Of a stretch of DNA of 64,000 bases, positions 43,513 through 52,668 are shown in pieces (position 1 is the first letter of the stretch; every line of letters begins with the position of its first letter). The stretch lies in NCBI RefSeq assembly GCF_022568815.1, contig NZ_JAKZHX010000009.1, positions 248,001 through 312,000 on the forward strand, written 5' to 3'. The translations under genes were made by a program, and so were the position numbers. The stretch is from Undibacterium paludis (GTDB taxonomy: Bacteria; Pseudomonadota; Gammaproteobacteria; Burkholderiales; Burkholderiaceae_D). The notes below the pieces were generated by a model that saw only the letters and a program-made list of their open reading frames with translations, made no database searches and was not told where the DNA came from.

Positions 43513-44154
43513 TCAAGTCAGTATCCGCAGTCCACGTGGTGTCATGATATGCGCAATGAGTTGCGCTGGCTGTCCGGTCGAAACTGGTTTTACCATTACA
43601 TCACCTTGCACACCCAGTTTCTGTATGAGTTCGCCAATTGTGGCAGCGTCAGGATGCAGCAATTCCAGCTTGAGCAAACTCATACCAAAATCCTGCATGC
43701 CAGTTGCAGGATGCCTTGCGGTATGCCATTCGATCAAGGCAGGCGCTATGCCATCGAATGGTAATGAGCCGTCTTGTGGTATGGTGATCAGCCAGTGATT
43801 GTCGCCACGGCTCATGGCTTCGATATCACCCAGGTATTCCTGCGTCTGGCTCAATGCAGCCCGGATGTCAGGCGTACGGGCCACCCAGTTTGAAAGGCGT
43901 GGTTTGCTGTCCGGTTTTAATGCGTCCAGCGCAAACCAACGAGATCGTCCGGGCCTTGGCGCAGCAGGATTGATTGCGATAATTTCCAGAAATAATGCAG
44001 ACCCCAGCCGAACAAACATATTATGCGTCCCCATGCGCGGATGCTCTCCACCTGCCTGGGGAGCAATACCGAGCAGGGTTTCCACATATGCCGCTCCCGA
44101 CGTCAGGTCAGGGGCAGTAATGGTAATGTGATCAATTTCACAGGATAACAACAC
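43513..44154 (-). CDS. VOC (glyoxalase-like) family protein
   Basis: 213 aa. The start is GTG 44154 with AAGGAG 4 bases before it. The N-terminal IDHITITAPDLTSGAAYVETLLGI, GGEHPRMGTHNMFVRLGSALFLEIIAI and LIEWHTARHPATGMQDFG match the glyoxalase-like domain PF13468. His, Glu and other metal-ligand candidates are present, but the reaction is unknown. First gene of a probable VOC-mepA-DUF4184 operon; its stop and the next start are 2 bp apart. Confidence 0.85.
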   Translation of the reverse strand: MLLSCEIDHITITAPDLTSGAAYVETLLGIAPQAGGEHPRMGTHNMFVRLGSALFLEIIAINPAAPRPGRSRWFALDALKPDSKPRLSNWVARTPDIRAALSQTQEYLGDIEAMSRGDNHWLITIPQDGSLPFDGIAPALIEWHTARHPATGMQDFGMSLLKLELLHPDAATIGELIQKLGVQGDVMVKPVSTGQPAQLIAHIMTPRGLRILT

Positions 44155-44180
44155 CGATCTCCTTGCCCCCCGGATTCCAA

Positions 44181-44217
44181 TGCCAACATCAATGCAGATC
44201 GCAATATGATGTTGGCA
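44181..44217 (-). terminator. Hairpin between two minus-strand genes
   Basis: A perfect 11-bp stem TGCCAACATCA/TGATGTTGGCA with a 15-base loop, 24 bases downstream of the exported-protein gene stop (44242). No T-run, so its function as a terminator is uncertain. Confidence 0.5.
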
Positions 44218-44241
44218 TCAGTGTGCGCATAAAAAACTGTT

Positions 44242-45195
44242 TTACTTACTGACTTCTTTCGCGGGCGGCGCAGTTTCCTTGACTGGCTGTACCGCTTCCC
44301 TGCCTGTCTGCGGGGTCACAACAGCAGTATCAGGCAAGGCGCTTCGCCAGCTTGAAGGCGTACACAAATCCCATTTTGAATTGGGTACATAAAACAAGGC
44401 GGCCTGCTTATGCGAGAGGAAATGGAAAGACGGCTGTTGTATCGCCTTTACCGTACCATCAGCAATAAAATACTCCACCGAGAAGCGCGGATAAGCCATG
44501 ACCAGACCACCCAGCGCAAATGAAACATCTTCTGGCTTGATAATCTCTGCCACCCGGTCTTCACTGGTACCTATGCTTACGTTCAACAGTCGCAACCTGG
44601 TTTTTTCAAACAACTCGCGTTCGGCAAATGATTCACGGGCAGTATTGAGTTTGCGCAGTATGCCAAACGGGTTGGTACCTATATCGACCAGTGAACCTAT
44701 CTGTGACAGCGAGGGGTTATTGACGACTTCGACAATGCTGCGCCAGGTGGACTTGCCCGAGAACTGTAAATTGACGGTGGTTGCCGTCTGGCTGATGGCC
44801 AACAAACTTTCTATCCAGGCGCTGGCATCCTTGGCCCAGTGATATTTGGTCGCCGTCGCGTAACCACGACAGCTGTAAAATGCCAGGGCATCCTGCTTGG
44901 ACACGGTACCTGTGAGCTTGTTGTCGACAAATACCAGACCACCAATATCACCGTCGGTCATTGCCACATAAGCTATGTTGCGGCCCAGCGCGTCTTTCAT
45001 CTCAAACCGTTCCATTGCAGATTCTGGCGGCACAGTGGTAATTACAGTACGTGCATCTGAATTCTGGTCAACAAACATGCTTTTAATCGGCGTAGCTGTC
45101 TTGTTGGGCTGGTCAATATTATTGGCTCCGGCATGGGCCGAGCCACTCAGGCCCAGCGCCAGGATGGGCAGACAGGCTAGTAAATAGGGTCGCAT
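44242..45195 (-). CDS. Exported protein of unknown function
   Basis: 317 aa. Signal peptide residues 1-22 (ending SAHAGA). I recognise no domain. The middle (about residues 90-190) has mixed beta strands and helices, with a CRGY motif near residue 110 and WDLCTPSSW near 275, so one disulfide is possible. The tail is Pro/Glu/Lys-rich (TAPPAKEVSK) and looks flexible. No membrane anchor beyond the signal. It lies alone between a lipoprotein gene and the VOC operon on the same strand. Confidence 0.68.
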   Translation of the reverse strand: MRPYLLACLPILALGLSGSAHAGANNIDQPNKTATPIKSMFVDQNSDARTVITTVPPESAMERFEMKDALGRNIAYVAMTDGDIGGLVFVDNKLTGTVSKQDALAFYSCRGYATATKYHWAKDASAWIESLLAISQTATTVNLQFSGKSTWRSIVEVVNNPSLSQIGSLVDIGTNPFGILRKLNTARESFAERELFEKTRLRLLNVSIGTSEDRVAEIIKPEDVSFALGGLVMAYPRFSVEYFIADGTVKAIQQPSFHFLSHKQAALFYVPNSKWDLCTPSSWRSALPDTAVVTPQTGREAVQPVKETAPPAKEVSK

Positions 45196-45272
45196 AAGAT
45201 AAAAGAGATTTATAAATAAATTATCTTAACTGAAATTACCTGGCTATAGCAGATTTCGTGCACTATGCGAAA

Positions 45273-45309
45273 ACATCCGCACACCAGTATTGGCGTGCGG
45301 ATGTCGGGA
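45273..45309 (-). terminator. Terminator of the Ig-repeat lipoprotein gene
   Basis: On the minus strand ACATCCGCAC/GTGCGGATGT is a perfect 10-bp stem followed by TTTTC. It lies 30 bases past the lipoprotein stop. Confidence 0.72.
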
Positions 45310-45338
45310 TGGATTCTACGACTGCCTTGGTTGATTGG

Positions 45339-46568
45339 CTAGTTGACGATGACTGTGACGATGGCAAACACGTCAGGATAATCATCACGCTGTGCCTTGA
45401 CATGATATGTGCCAGGTTTGTCAGGTGCGAAATAACTCCCCATGATATTGATCGTACCGGCATTGGCTTCCACCAGATACCAGCTCACCGGCTGGCGAAT
45501 ATAAAAAATATCTGGCGGGTAGTTGATATTGGCCCTGAAAAAGTATTGGCTTCCGGCTTTGATGCTGACGCTCTTGGCTTCGACTGTCAGGTAAGGCGTG
45601 AACACCGGTGCAGGTGTACTACTTACATTGACTGTGGCTGTTGCACTCAGCGCCGGAAAATCTTCTCTTTGCACAGTCACGTGATAAACGCCAGGCTTAT
45701 CGGGTGCTGTATATTCACCATTCATATTGATGCTGCCACCACCAGTTTCCTGCACGGACCATTTCACCGGTTGGCGTAGGTACCTGACATTGGCTGGATA
45801 ATTGATCGCAGCGTCAAAGCTCAAGACACCGTTAACGAATGTCGTAGCATTCATCGGTGTCAGTTCCAGCGTGGGTTTGAAATTGACATCGGGATTGTCG
45901 AGTGCCTGCCCGACAGTACTCGCCCTAGCCAGCAAGTCCAGCACCTGGGTATTTTGCAAAGCAGTCATTTTTGACTTCAGGCTGTCAAGCAGCTTGTCTT
46001 GCGCATCGCCACTGCCAGGACTGGCTGCAGTTGCCGCTTTTAAGGGTGTAGTATAAAAGTCCGCCAGCTTGCTGGTATCGGCGTAGGCAGCCAATGCCAG
46101 GCTGACCTCATTTTGAGCCTGCTTGATATTGCTGGCTGTCACGGCCTTTTCTATTACTGCAGCGTCAGGATTGGCAAACACGCCAGCCATATCGGCCCGC
46201 AGCAGGCGGGTGGACAACATGTCCGTCAGTGGTGTCAGGTTAATGGTCCCGGCATTGATTGCAATTGCGTGAAGCCTCCTGCCATCAGCGGGATTGCTGA
46301 CCTGTAATACACATGGCAAGACGCCTGACATGATCTGCATGCTGTAGCTGCCATCAGAAGCTGTCGTGGTGGTGCCACTGCCAGTACGGCATTTGGCATT
46401 GACAGCGGCGCCGGATATCGCCATTCCTGTCGCTGCCGTACCGGATAAAACTAGTCCGGTAGGCGGTGTTACCACACCACCATTAACCACACTGCCACTC
46501 GTGCCACCACCACATGCCGCCAGCAAAACTGCAGACAAACTCAAGCTCAGACCAAGGACAAATTTCAA
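45339..46568 (-). CDS. Lipoprotein with two Ig-like repeats
   Basis: 409 aa starting at TTG 46568; no ATG or GTG lies nearby in the signal peptide. The lipobox LLAAC with cleavage before Cys19 is followed by GGG, so it is a lipidated surface or periplasmic protein. Residues ~30-120 look like a carboxypeptidase-regulatory-like beta domain. The C-terminal half has two tandem Ig-like units of ~85 residues, each with NYPxxxxYxRQPVxWxxxE and APDKPGxYHVxxQRxDxP. The strong likeness between repeats suggests recent internal duplication. Function unknown; adhesion or matrix binding is plausible for the fold. Confidence 0.75.
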   Translation of the reverse strand: MKFVLGLSLSLSAVLLAACGGGTSGSVVNGGVVTPPTGLVLSGTAATGMAISGAAVNAKCRTGSGTTTTASDGSYSMQIMSGVLPCVLQVSNPADGRRLHAIAINAGTINLTPLTDMLSTRLLRADMAGVFANPDAAVIEKAVTASNIKQAQNEVSLALAAYADTSKLADFYTTPLKAATAASPGSGDAQDKLLDSLKSKMTALQNTQVLDLLARASTVGQALDNPDVNFKPTLELTPMNATTFVNGVLSFDAAINYPANVRYLRQPVKWSVQETGGGSINMNGEYTAPDKPGVYHVTVQREDFPALSATATVNVSSTPAPVFTPYLTVEAKSVSIKAGSQYFFRANINYPPDIFYIRQPVSWYLVEANAGTINIMGSYFAPDKPGTYHVKAQRDDYPDVFAIVTVIVN

Positions 46569-46692
46569 TTAACTCACCCAGCACAGTGTTTTCAAGTGTG
46601 CTCAGTGTATAAGCGATACCCTGAGAAAAATGATAGGAAATGTATTTAATTTGTCACTAATTTGTATATTCAGCTGTTTTGCATTTAGTCGT

Positions 46693-47997
46693 TTAGTCAA
46701 CCGCTGCAGTACGATAACGGTTAACTTCGGCCGAGTTCACCACACTGGCCTGGTTACCCCAGGCATTGCGCACATAACTGAGCACCAGGGCCACCTCTGC
46801 ATCGGACAGGGTATGGACAAATGGTGGCATGCCATACGGGCGCGGGTTACCACCGGTCACCGGGGGAAAGCCGCCAGCCAGCACCATGCGCACCGGGTTA
46901 GACAAAGCGGGGGCAAGCAGGGCCGGGTTGTTTTTCAATGCTGGGTAGATTGATGCCACACCTTCCCCACCTGCGCCATGACAATCCATGCAATGGGTTT
47001 TGTACAAGGCACCGCCTTGCTTCATGATCTGCTCCATGGTATCGGCACTGACAGTTTGTGTTGCCAGGGCTTTGTCGAACATATCTTTTTCAACCGGCGT
47101 CACTGTCGGTATGGCTCGCAGATAATTGACCATTGCTGCAATATCGGCGTCATTCAAATACTGGGTACTGCCAGCCACCACTTCGGCCATGGGGCCGGAA
47201 ACGGCCGTATGTTCATTCACCCCGGTTTTCAGCAAGGCTGATAGCTGCTGCGGTTGCCATTGCGCCAGATGTATTTCCTGGCTATTGGTGAGCGCAGGCG
47301 CATACCAGTCCGTCAGGTGGCCGCCTGAGAAATCACTGACACCGGCATTCGCTCCCAGACCATTACGGCCGCCATGACAGGCACTGCAATGACCAAGGCC
47401 ATTGACCAGATAAGCACCGCGATTCCACTCTGCCGATTTGCTTTGGTCCGTCTGATAAGTAGCGGGACGAAAGTAAGCCGCACGCCAGAATGCCAACAAA
47501 GCCCGGTTATTATAAGGAAAACGCAAATCATGTTCCTGATTCTGCTGCTCGCTTTTAGGCAGCGACATCAGGTAGGCATACATGGCGTCAGAGTCGGCAC
47601 GCGATACCTGGGTGTAATTGGTATAAGGAAAAGACGGATACAGCATGCGACCATTCGTTGATTTACCATTGTGCAGGGCCTGCCAGAAATCATCCGCCGT
47701 CCAGCTACCTATGCCAGCCTTGACATCCGGTGTGATATTAGGTGTGAAGAATTGACCAAAATCAGTCTTCAATACCCGCCCGCCGGCGAAAGGGGCGCCA
47801 CCAGGCACCGTATGGCAGCCCAGGCAATTACCGGCCTTGACCAGATAAGCGCCCTTGCTGACCTTGTCTGAGGCAGATATATCATTTGCGATGACCGGCA
47901 CGGCCCTAGTGTCATCGACCAGGTAATAACCAAAAGCAGCTACAGCTGCAATACCTGTCAACAGCAACAACAAGACAGACAATAGAATTCTTTTCAT
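46693..47997 (-). CDS. Triheme membrane-anchored cytochrome c
   Basis: 434 aa. One N-terminal hydrophobic helix (residues 5-26), possibly uncleaved. Three c-type heme sites: CLGCH (~58), CSACH (~204) and CMDCH (~336), each in a cytochrome c-like domain with a distal Met candidate. This three-domain plan matches the cytochrome subunit of membrane alcohol/gluconate dehydrogenases, but no dehydrogenase gene lies next to it. It follows the diheme cytochrome gene by 62 bp and is probably co-transcribed from the FNR-box promoter. Confidence 0.9.
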   Translation of the reverse strand: MKRILLSVLLLLLTGIAAVAAFGYYLVDDTRAVPVIANDISASDKVSKGAYLVKAGNCLGCHTVPGGAPFAGGRVLKTDFGQFFTPNITPDVKAGIGSWTADDFWQALHNGKSTNGRMLYPSFPYTNYTQVSRADSDAMYAYLMSLPKSEQQNQEHDLRFPYNNRALLAFWRAAYFRPATYQTDQSKSAEWNRGAYLVNGLGHCSACHGGRNGLGANAGVSDFSGGHLTDWYAPALTNSQEIHLAQWQPQQLSALLKTGVNEHTAVSGPMAEVVAGSTQYLNDADIAAMVNYLRAIPTVTPVEKDMFDKALATQTVSADTMEQIMKQGGALYKTHCMDCHGAGGEGVASIYPALKNNPALLAPALSNPVRMVLAGGFPPVTGGNPRPYGMPPFVHTLSDAEVALVLSYVRNAWGNQASVVNSAEVNRYRTAAVD

Positions 47998-48059
47998 AGT
48001 CAGATATTTTTATAATTCACACCGAATGGGCAAGCAGGGACAAGAATTCAGTCCAGGAC

Positions 48060-48827
48060 TTATCGAAGGACACTGCCACACTTCAGTGGCAATTGGGCAT
48101 AATCCTCCGGCTTGAGCAGCGGGGCAATGCCGTTTGCCGGCACAGCCTGAGCTGCCAGCCAGCTTGATACGGCAGCAATATCCTGAGATTTGAGCTGGGT
48201 GGCGATTTGCTGCATGCAATCAGGGGCATGTGCCTTGCGATTACCGGTTTGCCAGGCACCCAGCTGGGCAATCAGGTAATCCCGCGGCAAACCAAGCAAG
48301 CCCGGCACAAACGGTGCCTGACCTGTCATTGTCTGCCCATGACAGGCTACACAGGCTGGCAGTTTACGCTCCTTGTCGCCATTCAAGACCAGTTGCCTGC
48401 CTTGCTCCATGAGCTGGGCAGAGATATCGCCAGACTGTGGTGCGGCATAGGGTGGATGCTGGTCAGCAAAATAACTGGCAATTTCTTTGAGATAGGCGTC
48501 CGACATATGCGCCACCATATAGCGCATGGCTGGAAAATTACGCTTGCCGTCGCGAAAATTGACCAGTTGCTCATAGAGGTAGCCCGCTGGCTTCCCCGCA
48601 ATACGTGGATAAAAGCCGTCACTGCCTGCCTTGCCCTCGGCACCGTGGCAAGCGACACAGGCTTTCAGGCGCTGCTCCAGCGTATCTGGCACTTTTTGTG
48701 CCGATTGTGCAAATGAAAAAACGGGTACTCCCAAAAGCAGGCAAAAAAGACTGGACTTCAAGCTGGATCTGATACTGAACCTGCAACCGCTGACAAACGC
48801 CATAGTGATAGCAATAAAAGGAGGCAT
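48060..48827 (-). CDS. Diheme cytochrome c (c4-type)
   Basis: 255 aa. The signal peptide ends near residue 40 (FSFAQS). Two CVACH heme motifs (about residues 57-61 and 160-164), each heading a ~100-aa domain (CVACHGAEGKAGSDGFYPRIAGKPAGYLYEQL and CVACHGQTMTGQAPFVPGLLG), identify the cytochrome c4/c553 family. It shuttles electrons in the periplasm. First gene of the two-cytochrome unit; the perfect FNR-type box at 48883-48896 lies 56 bp before the start. ATG 48827 is taken, the ATG at 48806 is an alternative. Confidence 0.9.
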   Translation of the reverse strand: MPPFIAITMAFVSGCRFSIRSSLKSSLFCLLLGVPVFSFAQSAQKVPDTLEQRLKACVACHGAEGKAGSDGFYPRIAGKPAGYLYEQLVNFRDGKRNFPAMRYMVAHMSDAYLKEIASYFADQHPPYAAPQSGDISAQLMEQGRQLVLNGDKERKLPACVACHGQTMTGQAPFVPGLLGLPRDYLIAQLGAWQTGNRKAHAPDCMQQIATQLKSQDIAAVSSWLAAQAVPANGIAPLLKPEDYAQLPLKCGSVLR

Positions 48828-48882
48828 AAAAGTACAAGCTTAACAGTTTGTTCAAATTATTTCGCCAAAGCAGAACTTTTTC

Positions 48883-48896
48883 TTGATTTAAATCAA
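48883..48896 (-). promoter_or_regulatory. FNR/Anr box before the cytochrome genes
   Basis: TTGATTTAAATCAA is a perfect match to the FNR consensus TTGAT-N4-ATCAA. Centred 62 bp before the diheme cytochrome start, it would put a class II start site about 41 bp downstream near 48848, with AT-rich ATAATTT as a -10. It implies oxygen control of the cytochromes. Confidence 0.75.
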
Positions 48897-49298
48897 ATTT
48901 TAGTCCTGACATAGGTGTATGACAAAAATCAGGGGTATCACAAAAATATATTTGCTAGCCAACCATTACTTGAAGCCTCAAACAAAATCATGCCAAAGCC
49001 ATGCAGAACGCGAGTGTCAGCGCAGATAACCAGCTGACACAGATGCATTGCAGGAATTTTTCTGCAAAAGAAAGCAAAGTCTTGCTTGTCAAGAAGGCTC
49101 AAGCCGGGGATAATTCTGCCCTTTCGTCTCATTTGAGGCCCAGATTCAGCAAGATGACCTGGCCCGCTTTCATCAGCGGGCTTTTTTATCCGCGCCGCGC
49201 CTGCCGTTGATCTGTAAATGATGATCGATAGCAGCTTTCGCCCTTGCTATTGCCAAACACTATTGACAAGCATTTGTTGTCGTAATCGAATTTGTTAC
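48897..49298 (+). other. Intergenic region before rpoD; possible small RNA
   Basis: No convincing protein gene. A short frame (49001-49210) has no RBS and runs through the hairpin at 49158-49188. The presence of a good terminator here with no gene ending before it on the plus strand leaves room for a short untranslated RNA, or for attenuation of the rpoD transcript. Confidence 0.4.
49158..49188 (+). terminator. Intrinsic terminator 110 bp upstream of rpoD
   Basis: GCCCGC/GCGGGC stem with an 8-base loop and a T6 run. No plus-strand gene ends near it. Confidence 0.8.
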
Positions 49299-52037
49299 AT
49301 GAAAAACAGCTTAACTGACACATCTCCTTCAACAAAAACAGGCTCAACCCTCACCTTAGGTAAAAAACCGCAACTGCAACTGAACCGTCAGCCGCTCAGC
49401 GTCCCGCGCACGGCAACGGTACAAACCGTGCAGATGGTGGTTCCCGTTGTCGACTCAACAGAAGAGACGCCGACACTGGTCAGCACTCCGGTAACAGTGA
49501 TTACCAAACGTCGCTCCAGATTGCAGCCACTGGCAACCGAGGGAACTGAAGAGACCTCGGCAGCCGATGCAGCTGCAACAGCAATTGATGATCCTGCGAA
49601 CGGAGATGCAGGCGAAAGCGCGGCAAACACCATAAACACAGCGACAACTACAGAACAAGTCTCCATGACTGCGGAAGAATCAGTCACCAGTACGGAAAGC
49701 CTGACAAAAACCCTGGCTGAAGCTGCGACTGGTGACACAGAACCAGCCAAGCCACGTGTCGTCGTCATCCGCAAGACCGCACCCAAGCAGGCCAAAAAGC
49801 TATTGCTGGCAGACCAGCCGGTCAACACCCCGGTCGTCATCAAGCGCGAGGCACGCATAGGCTCGGGCAAGCTGGCGCCACCAGCACCAGTCGTGACACT
49901 GAAACCAGTAGCGACACCGGCTCCCGCCGCGTCGGCATTGCCAGCAATATCCTCCTTCACAGGGTCAGCGCCGGTCACGCCAGCAGCGGCTACCATCAAG
50001 GATATTGACACCTCCGGTTACGTCTTGCCAGCCATGCGCGAACCGGCAAAACGCGGCCGCAAGTCGTCGGAATTTCATTTTGAGAATGATGAGATCCAGG
50101 CGCTGAATGCAGCAGAATCAGCAGAAATCAAGCGTGCTGCACGTGTAAAAGCCAAAAAACCCGGTACTGGCAATGCAGCCAGCCAGGAAGAACAACTTGA
50201 ACAGTATCGCAAGCAACTGACCAAGCTGATCAATCTGGGCAAGGACCGCAGCTATCTGACTCATGCAGAAATCAATGATCATCTGCCTGACGATGTCGCC
50301 GACGCAGAAATGATACAGGGCGTTATCAGCACACTCAACGACATGGGCATCGCTGTCTACGACGCAGCCCCTGATGCCGCGATGATGCTGCTGACAGACA
50401 ATGTCGCCACCAATGTCACTGAAGATGAAGCAGAAGCTGCTGCGGCAGCTGCTTTGGCCACAGTAGATTCAGATTTTGGTCGCACTACCGATCCGGTGCG
50501 CATGTACATGCGTGAAATGGGCGGTGTGGAGCTGTTAACGCGTTCGGGCGAAATCGAAATTGCCAAACGCATAGAAGATGGTCTCAAGGATATGGTGCAG
50601 GCAATTTCCGCCTGCCCTGGCACCATCAAGGAAATTCTGGTCATCGCCGACAAGATTTCCAAAGATGAAATCCGTGTGGATGACATCATAGACGGCATGC
50701 TGGACCCTGATGCTACGGATGCGCCAGCAATAGAACTCAGTGACAACGACGATCTGGATGATCTTGATGATGACGATGATGCCGTAGCAGAAAATGCAAG
50801 TGGCATCAGTGACGAACAGTTGCAGCAATTAAAAGCCACTGTCCTGCAAAAATTCGCAGTGGTTGGCATGCGCTTTGAGCAAATGCAAAAAGCACGTGAA
50901 ACGGATGGTTATCAGTCTCCTGCATATCAACAGGCACAGCAATCCATCACACGTGAATTGCAGGGTATGCGCTTTAGCGTCAAGACTGCAGAAAAACTCT
51001 GCGACAGCCTGCGCAAGCAGATGAAGACTTTGCGCCAGACAGAAAAACAGATGCTGGAATTGCTGGTCAATAAATGTGGCATGCCGCGCAACTATTTCAT
51101 TGAGCAGTTCCGCAACAATGCCACGAATACGCAATGGCTGGAAAAAGAGATCAATGGCACATCCAGCTATGCCGCAATCATGGGCAGGAATATCCATGCT
51201 GCGCGTGAATTGCAGCAGAAACTGGTCGACCTGGAACAAAATGTCAGCCTGCCGCTGAATGACCTGCGTGAAATCAACAAGCAGATGGTCGCCGGCGAAA
51301 AGCGCTCCAGCGAAGCCAAAGCAGCAATGACCGAGGCCAATCTCCGTCTGGTCATTTCAATCGCCAAGAAATATGTGAACCGTGGCTTGCAATTCCTGGA
51401 CCTGATCCAGGAAGGCAATATTGGCCTGTTGAAAGCAGTCGACAAATTTGAATATCGTCGCGGCTATAAATTCTCTACCTATGCAACCTGGTGGATCAGA
51501 CAGGCGATTGCACGTGCAATTGCCGATCAGGCACGCACGATCCGCGTTCCGGTGCATATGATAGAAACCATCAACAAGATGAACCGGGTACGCCGCCAGC
51601 TCCTGCAGGTGACCGGTCTGGAACCGGAACCGGCAGCAATTGCCGAGAAGATGGGCCTGCCAGAAAACAAGGTAAGGGAAATCCTGAAGATAGCCAAAGA
51701 GCCGGTATCACTGGACGTGCCAATTGGTGACGATGGTGATTCCCAGCTGGGCGATTTCATCGAAGACAGCATGACATTGTCCCCTATGGCTGCGGCAATG
51801 CAGGCATCCGTACAAGAGAAACTGAAAGAAGCGCTCGACTCATTGAGCCCGCGCGAAGCCAAGGTTTTGCGCATGCGCTTTGGCCTCGACACCAGCACGG
51901 AATTCACGCTGGAAGAAGTTGGCAAGCAGTTTGAAGTAACGCGTGAACGCATACGCCAGATCGAATCCAAAGCCATGAAGAAGCTGCGTCACCCTGCCCG
52001 TGCCGACCATCTGAAGAGCCTGATGGAAAGCAACTAA
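49299..52037 (+). CDS. rpoD: RNA polymerase primary sigma factor RpoD with long N-terminal extension
   Basis: 912 aa from ATG 49299 ([20 protein letters not shown]); an upstream start would add 27 unconvincing residues. Region 1.1 begins near residue 300 ([20 protein letters not shown]), followed by region 1.2 ([19 protein letters not shown]), the non-conserved region with an Asp-rich tract (~485-505), region 2 ([39 protein letters not shown]), region 3 and region 4.2 ([28 protein letters not shown]). E. coli RpoD is 613 aa, so ~300 residues rich in Thr/Ala/Pro/Val are added in front. The conserved part is complete, so it should function as the housekeeping sigma. dnaG, its frequent neighbour, is absent. 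Confidence 0.95.
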   Translation: MKNSLTDTSPSTKTGSTLTLGKKPQLQLNRQPLSVPRTATVQTVQMVVPVVDSTEETPTLVSTPVTVITKRRSRLQPLATEGTEETSAADAAATAIDDPANGDAGESAANTINTATTTEQVSMTAEESVTSTESLTKTLAEAATGDTEPAKPRVVVIRKTAPKQAKKLLLADQPVNTPVVIKREARIGSGKLAPPAPVVTLKPVATPAPAASALPAISSFTGSAPVTPAAATIKDIDTSGYVLPAMREPAKRGRKSSEFHFENDEIQALNAAESAEIKRAARVKAKKPGTGNAASQEEQLEQYRKQLTKLINLGKDRSYLTHAEINDHLPDDVADAEMIQGVISTLNDMGIAVYDAAPDAAMMLLTDNVATNVTEDEAEAAAAAALATVDSDFGRTTDPVRMYMREMGGVELLTRSGEIEIAKRIEDGLKDMVQAISACPGTIKEILVIADKISKDEIRVDDIIDGMLDPDATDAPAIELSDNDDLDDLDDDDDAVAENASGISDEQLQQLKATVLQKFAVVGMRFEQMQKARETDGYQSPAYQQAQQSITRELQGMRFSVKTAEKLCDSLRKQMKTLRQTEKQMLELLVNKCGMPRNYFIEQFRNNATNTQWLEKEINGTSSYAAIMGRNIHAARELQQKLVDLEQNVSLPLNDLREINKQMVAGEKRSSEAKAAMTEANLRLVISIAKKYVNRGLQFLDLIQEGNIGLLKAVDKFEYRRGYKFSTYATWWIRQAIARAIADQARTIRVPVHMIETINKMNRVRRQLLQVTGLEPEPAAIAEKMGLPENKVREILKIAKEPVSLDVPIGDDGDSQLGDFIEDSMTLSPMAAAMQASVQEKLKEALDSLSPREAKVLRMRFGLDTSTEFTLEEVGKQFEVTRERIRQIESKAMKKLRHPARADHLKSLMESN

Positions 52038-52065
52038 AGGCTGCAGCAAAAACCAAAAGACAAAG

Positions 52066-52103
52066 AAAAAGCCCTGCATCTTATCGAGATGCAGGGCTTT
52101 TTT
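52066..52103. terminator. Bidirectional terminator after rpoD
   Basis: AAAAAGCCCTGCATCT/AGATGCAGGGCTTTTTT stem with a 5-base loop. T-runs on both strands end rpoD and the NadR-like gene (stop at 52144). Confidence 0.93.
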
Positions 52104-52143
52104 AACGCCTCAGTAAATATCTGCGCCCGAAATGCAATCACCA

Positions 52144-52668
52144 CTAACCGAGCAGGAATGACAGGGCAAACTGCACCTGCTCCACCCTGGCCTGGAGGCT
52201 GCCTTCTACCAGCAGGAACGGGATTTCCCGCTCATCAAGCAGGTTCAGCACCTGCTCATGAATGTGATCACGCACGGCCGCAGATTCACGTTGCAGGCCG
52301 TCGGACTGCCAGGGAAAATCCGGTGCAGTGACGATGGTGAAGTCATAGCCATGCGACTGCTCCAGCTCTGCCAGTTCAGCATCAGGCTCGCCAAAATAAT
52401 GGCGGCTGTAGATTGCTGTCATCATCGGCCCAGTATCGCAAAACAGCCATTGGCTGGCTTGCGCCAGTAATTCGGATTCGCGCTGGACCTGCGCCTTGGC
52501 AATCAGTATCTGCTCCTGCTGCTGCGGTACCCGCTGCCGGGTTTCGACAAATTCACGCAGGTACTCCGGCACCCATACTGTCTGGTACTGCTTTGCCAGT
52601 GCTTCGGCCAATACCGACTTTCCTGAGGACTCAGCACCAAGAATAACGACACGGTTTACTGTAGGCAT
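52144..52668 (-). CDS. NadR-kinase-like ATPase (ribosylnicotinamide kinase type)
   Basis: 174 aa. P-loop GAESSGKSVLAEALA (residues ~11-25), then WVPEYLREFVETR and LFCDTGPMMTAIYSRHYFG, as in the C-terminal ribosylnicotinamide kinase domain of NadR. That domain phosphorylates nicotinamide riboside to NMN. The NadR repressor and NMN adenylyltransferase domains are absent; it is a stand-alone kinase. It overlaps pnuC by 13 bp, so the two make a salvage unit: uptake of the nucleoside by PnuC and trapping by phosphorylation. Confidence 0.87.
   Translation of the reverse strand: MPTVNRVVILGAESSGKSVLAEALAKQYQTVWVPEYLREFVETRQRVPQQQEQILIAKAQVQRESELLAQASQWLFCDTGPMMTAIYSRHYFGEPDAELAELEQSHGYDFTIVTAPDFPWQSDGLQRESAAVRDHIHEQVLNLLDEREIPFLLVEGSLQARVEQVQFALSFLLG

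Noticed and set aside
49001-49210. 69-codon frame before rpoD
   Set aside because: It reads straight through a strong intrinsic terminator hairpin and has no RBS; an untranslated RNA is more likely if anything is made.
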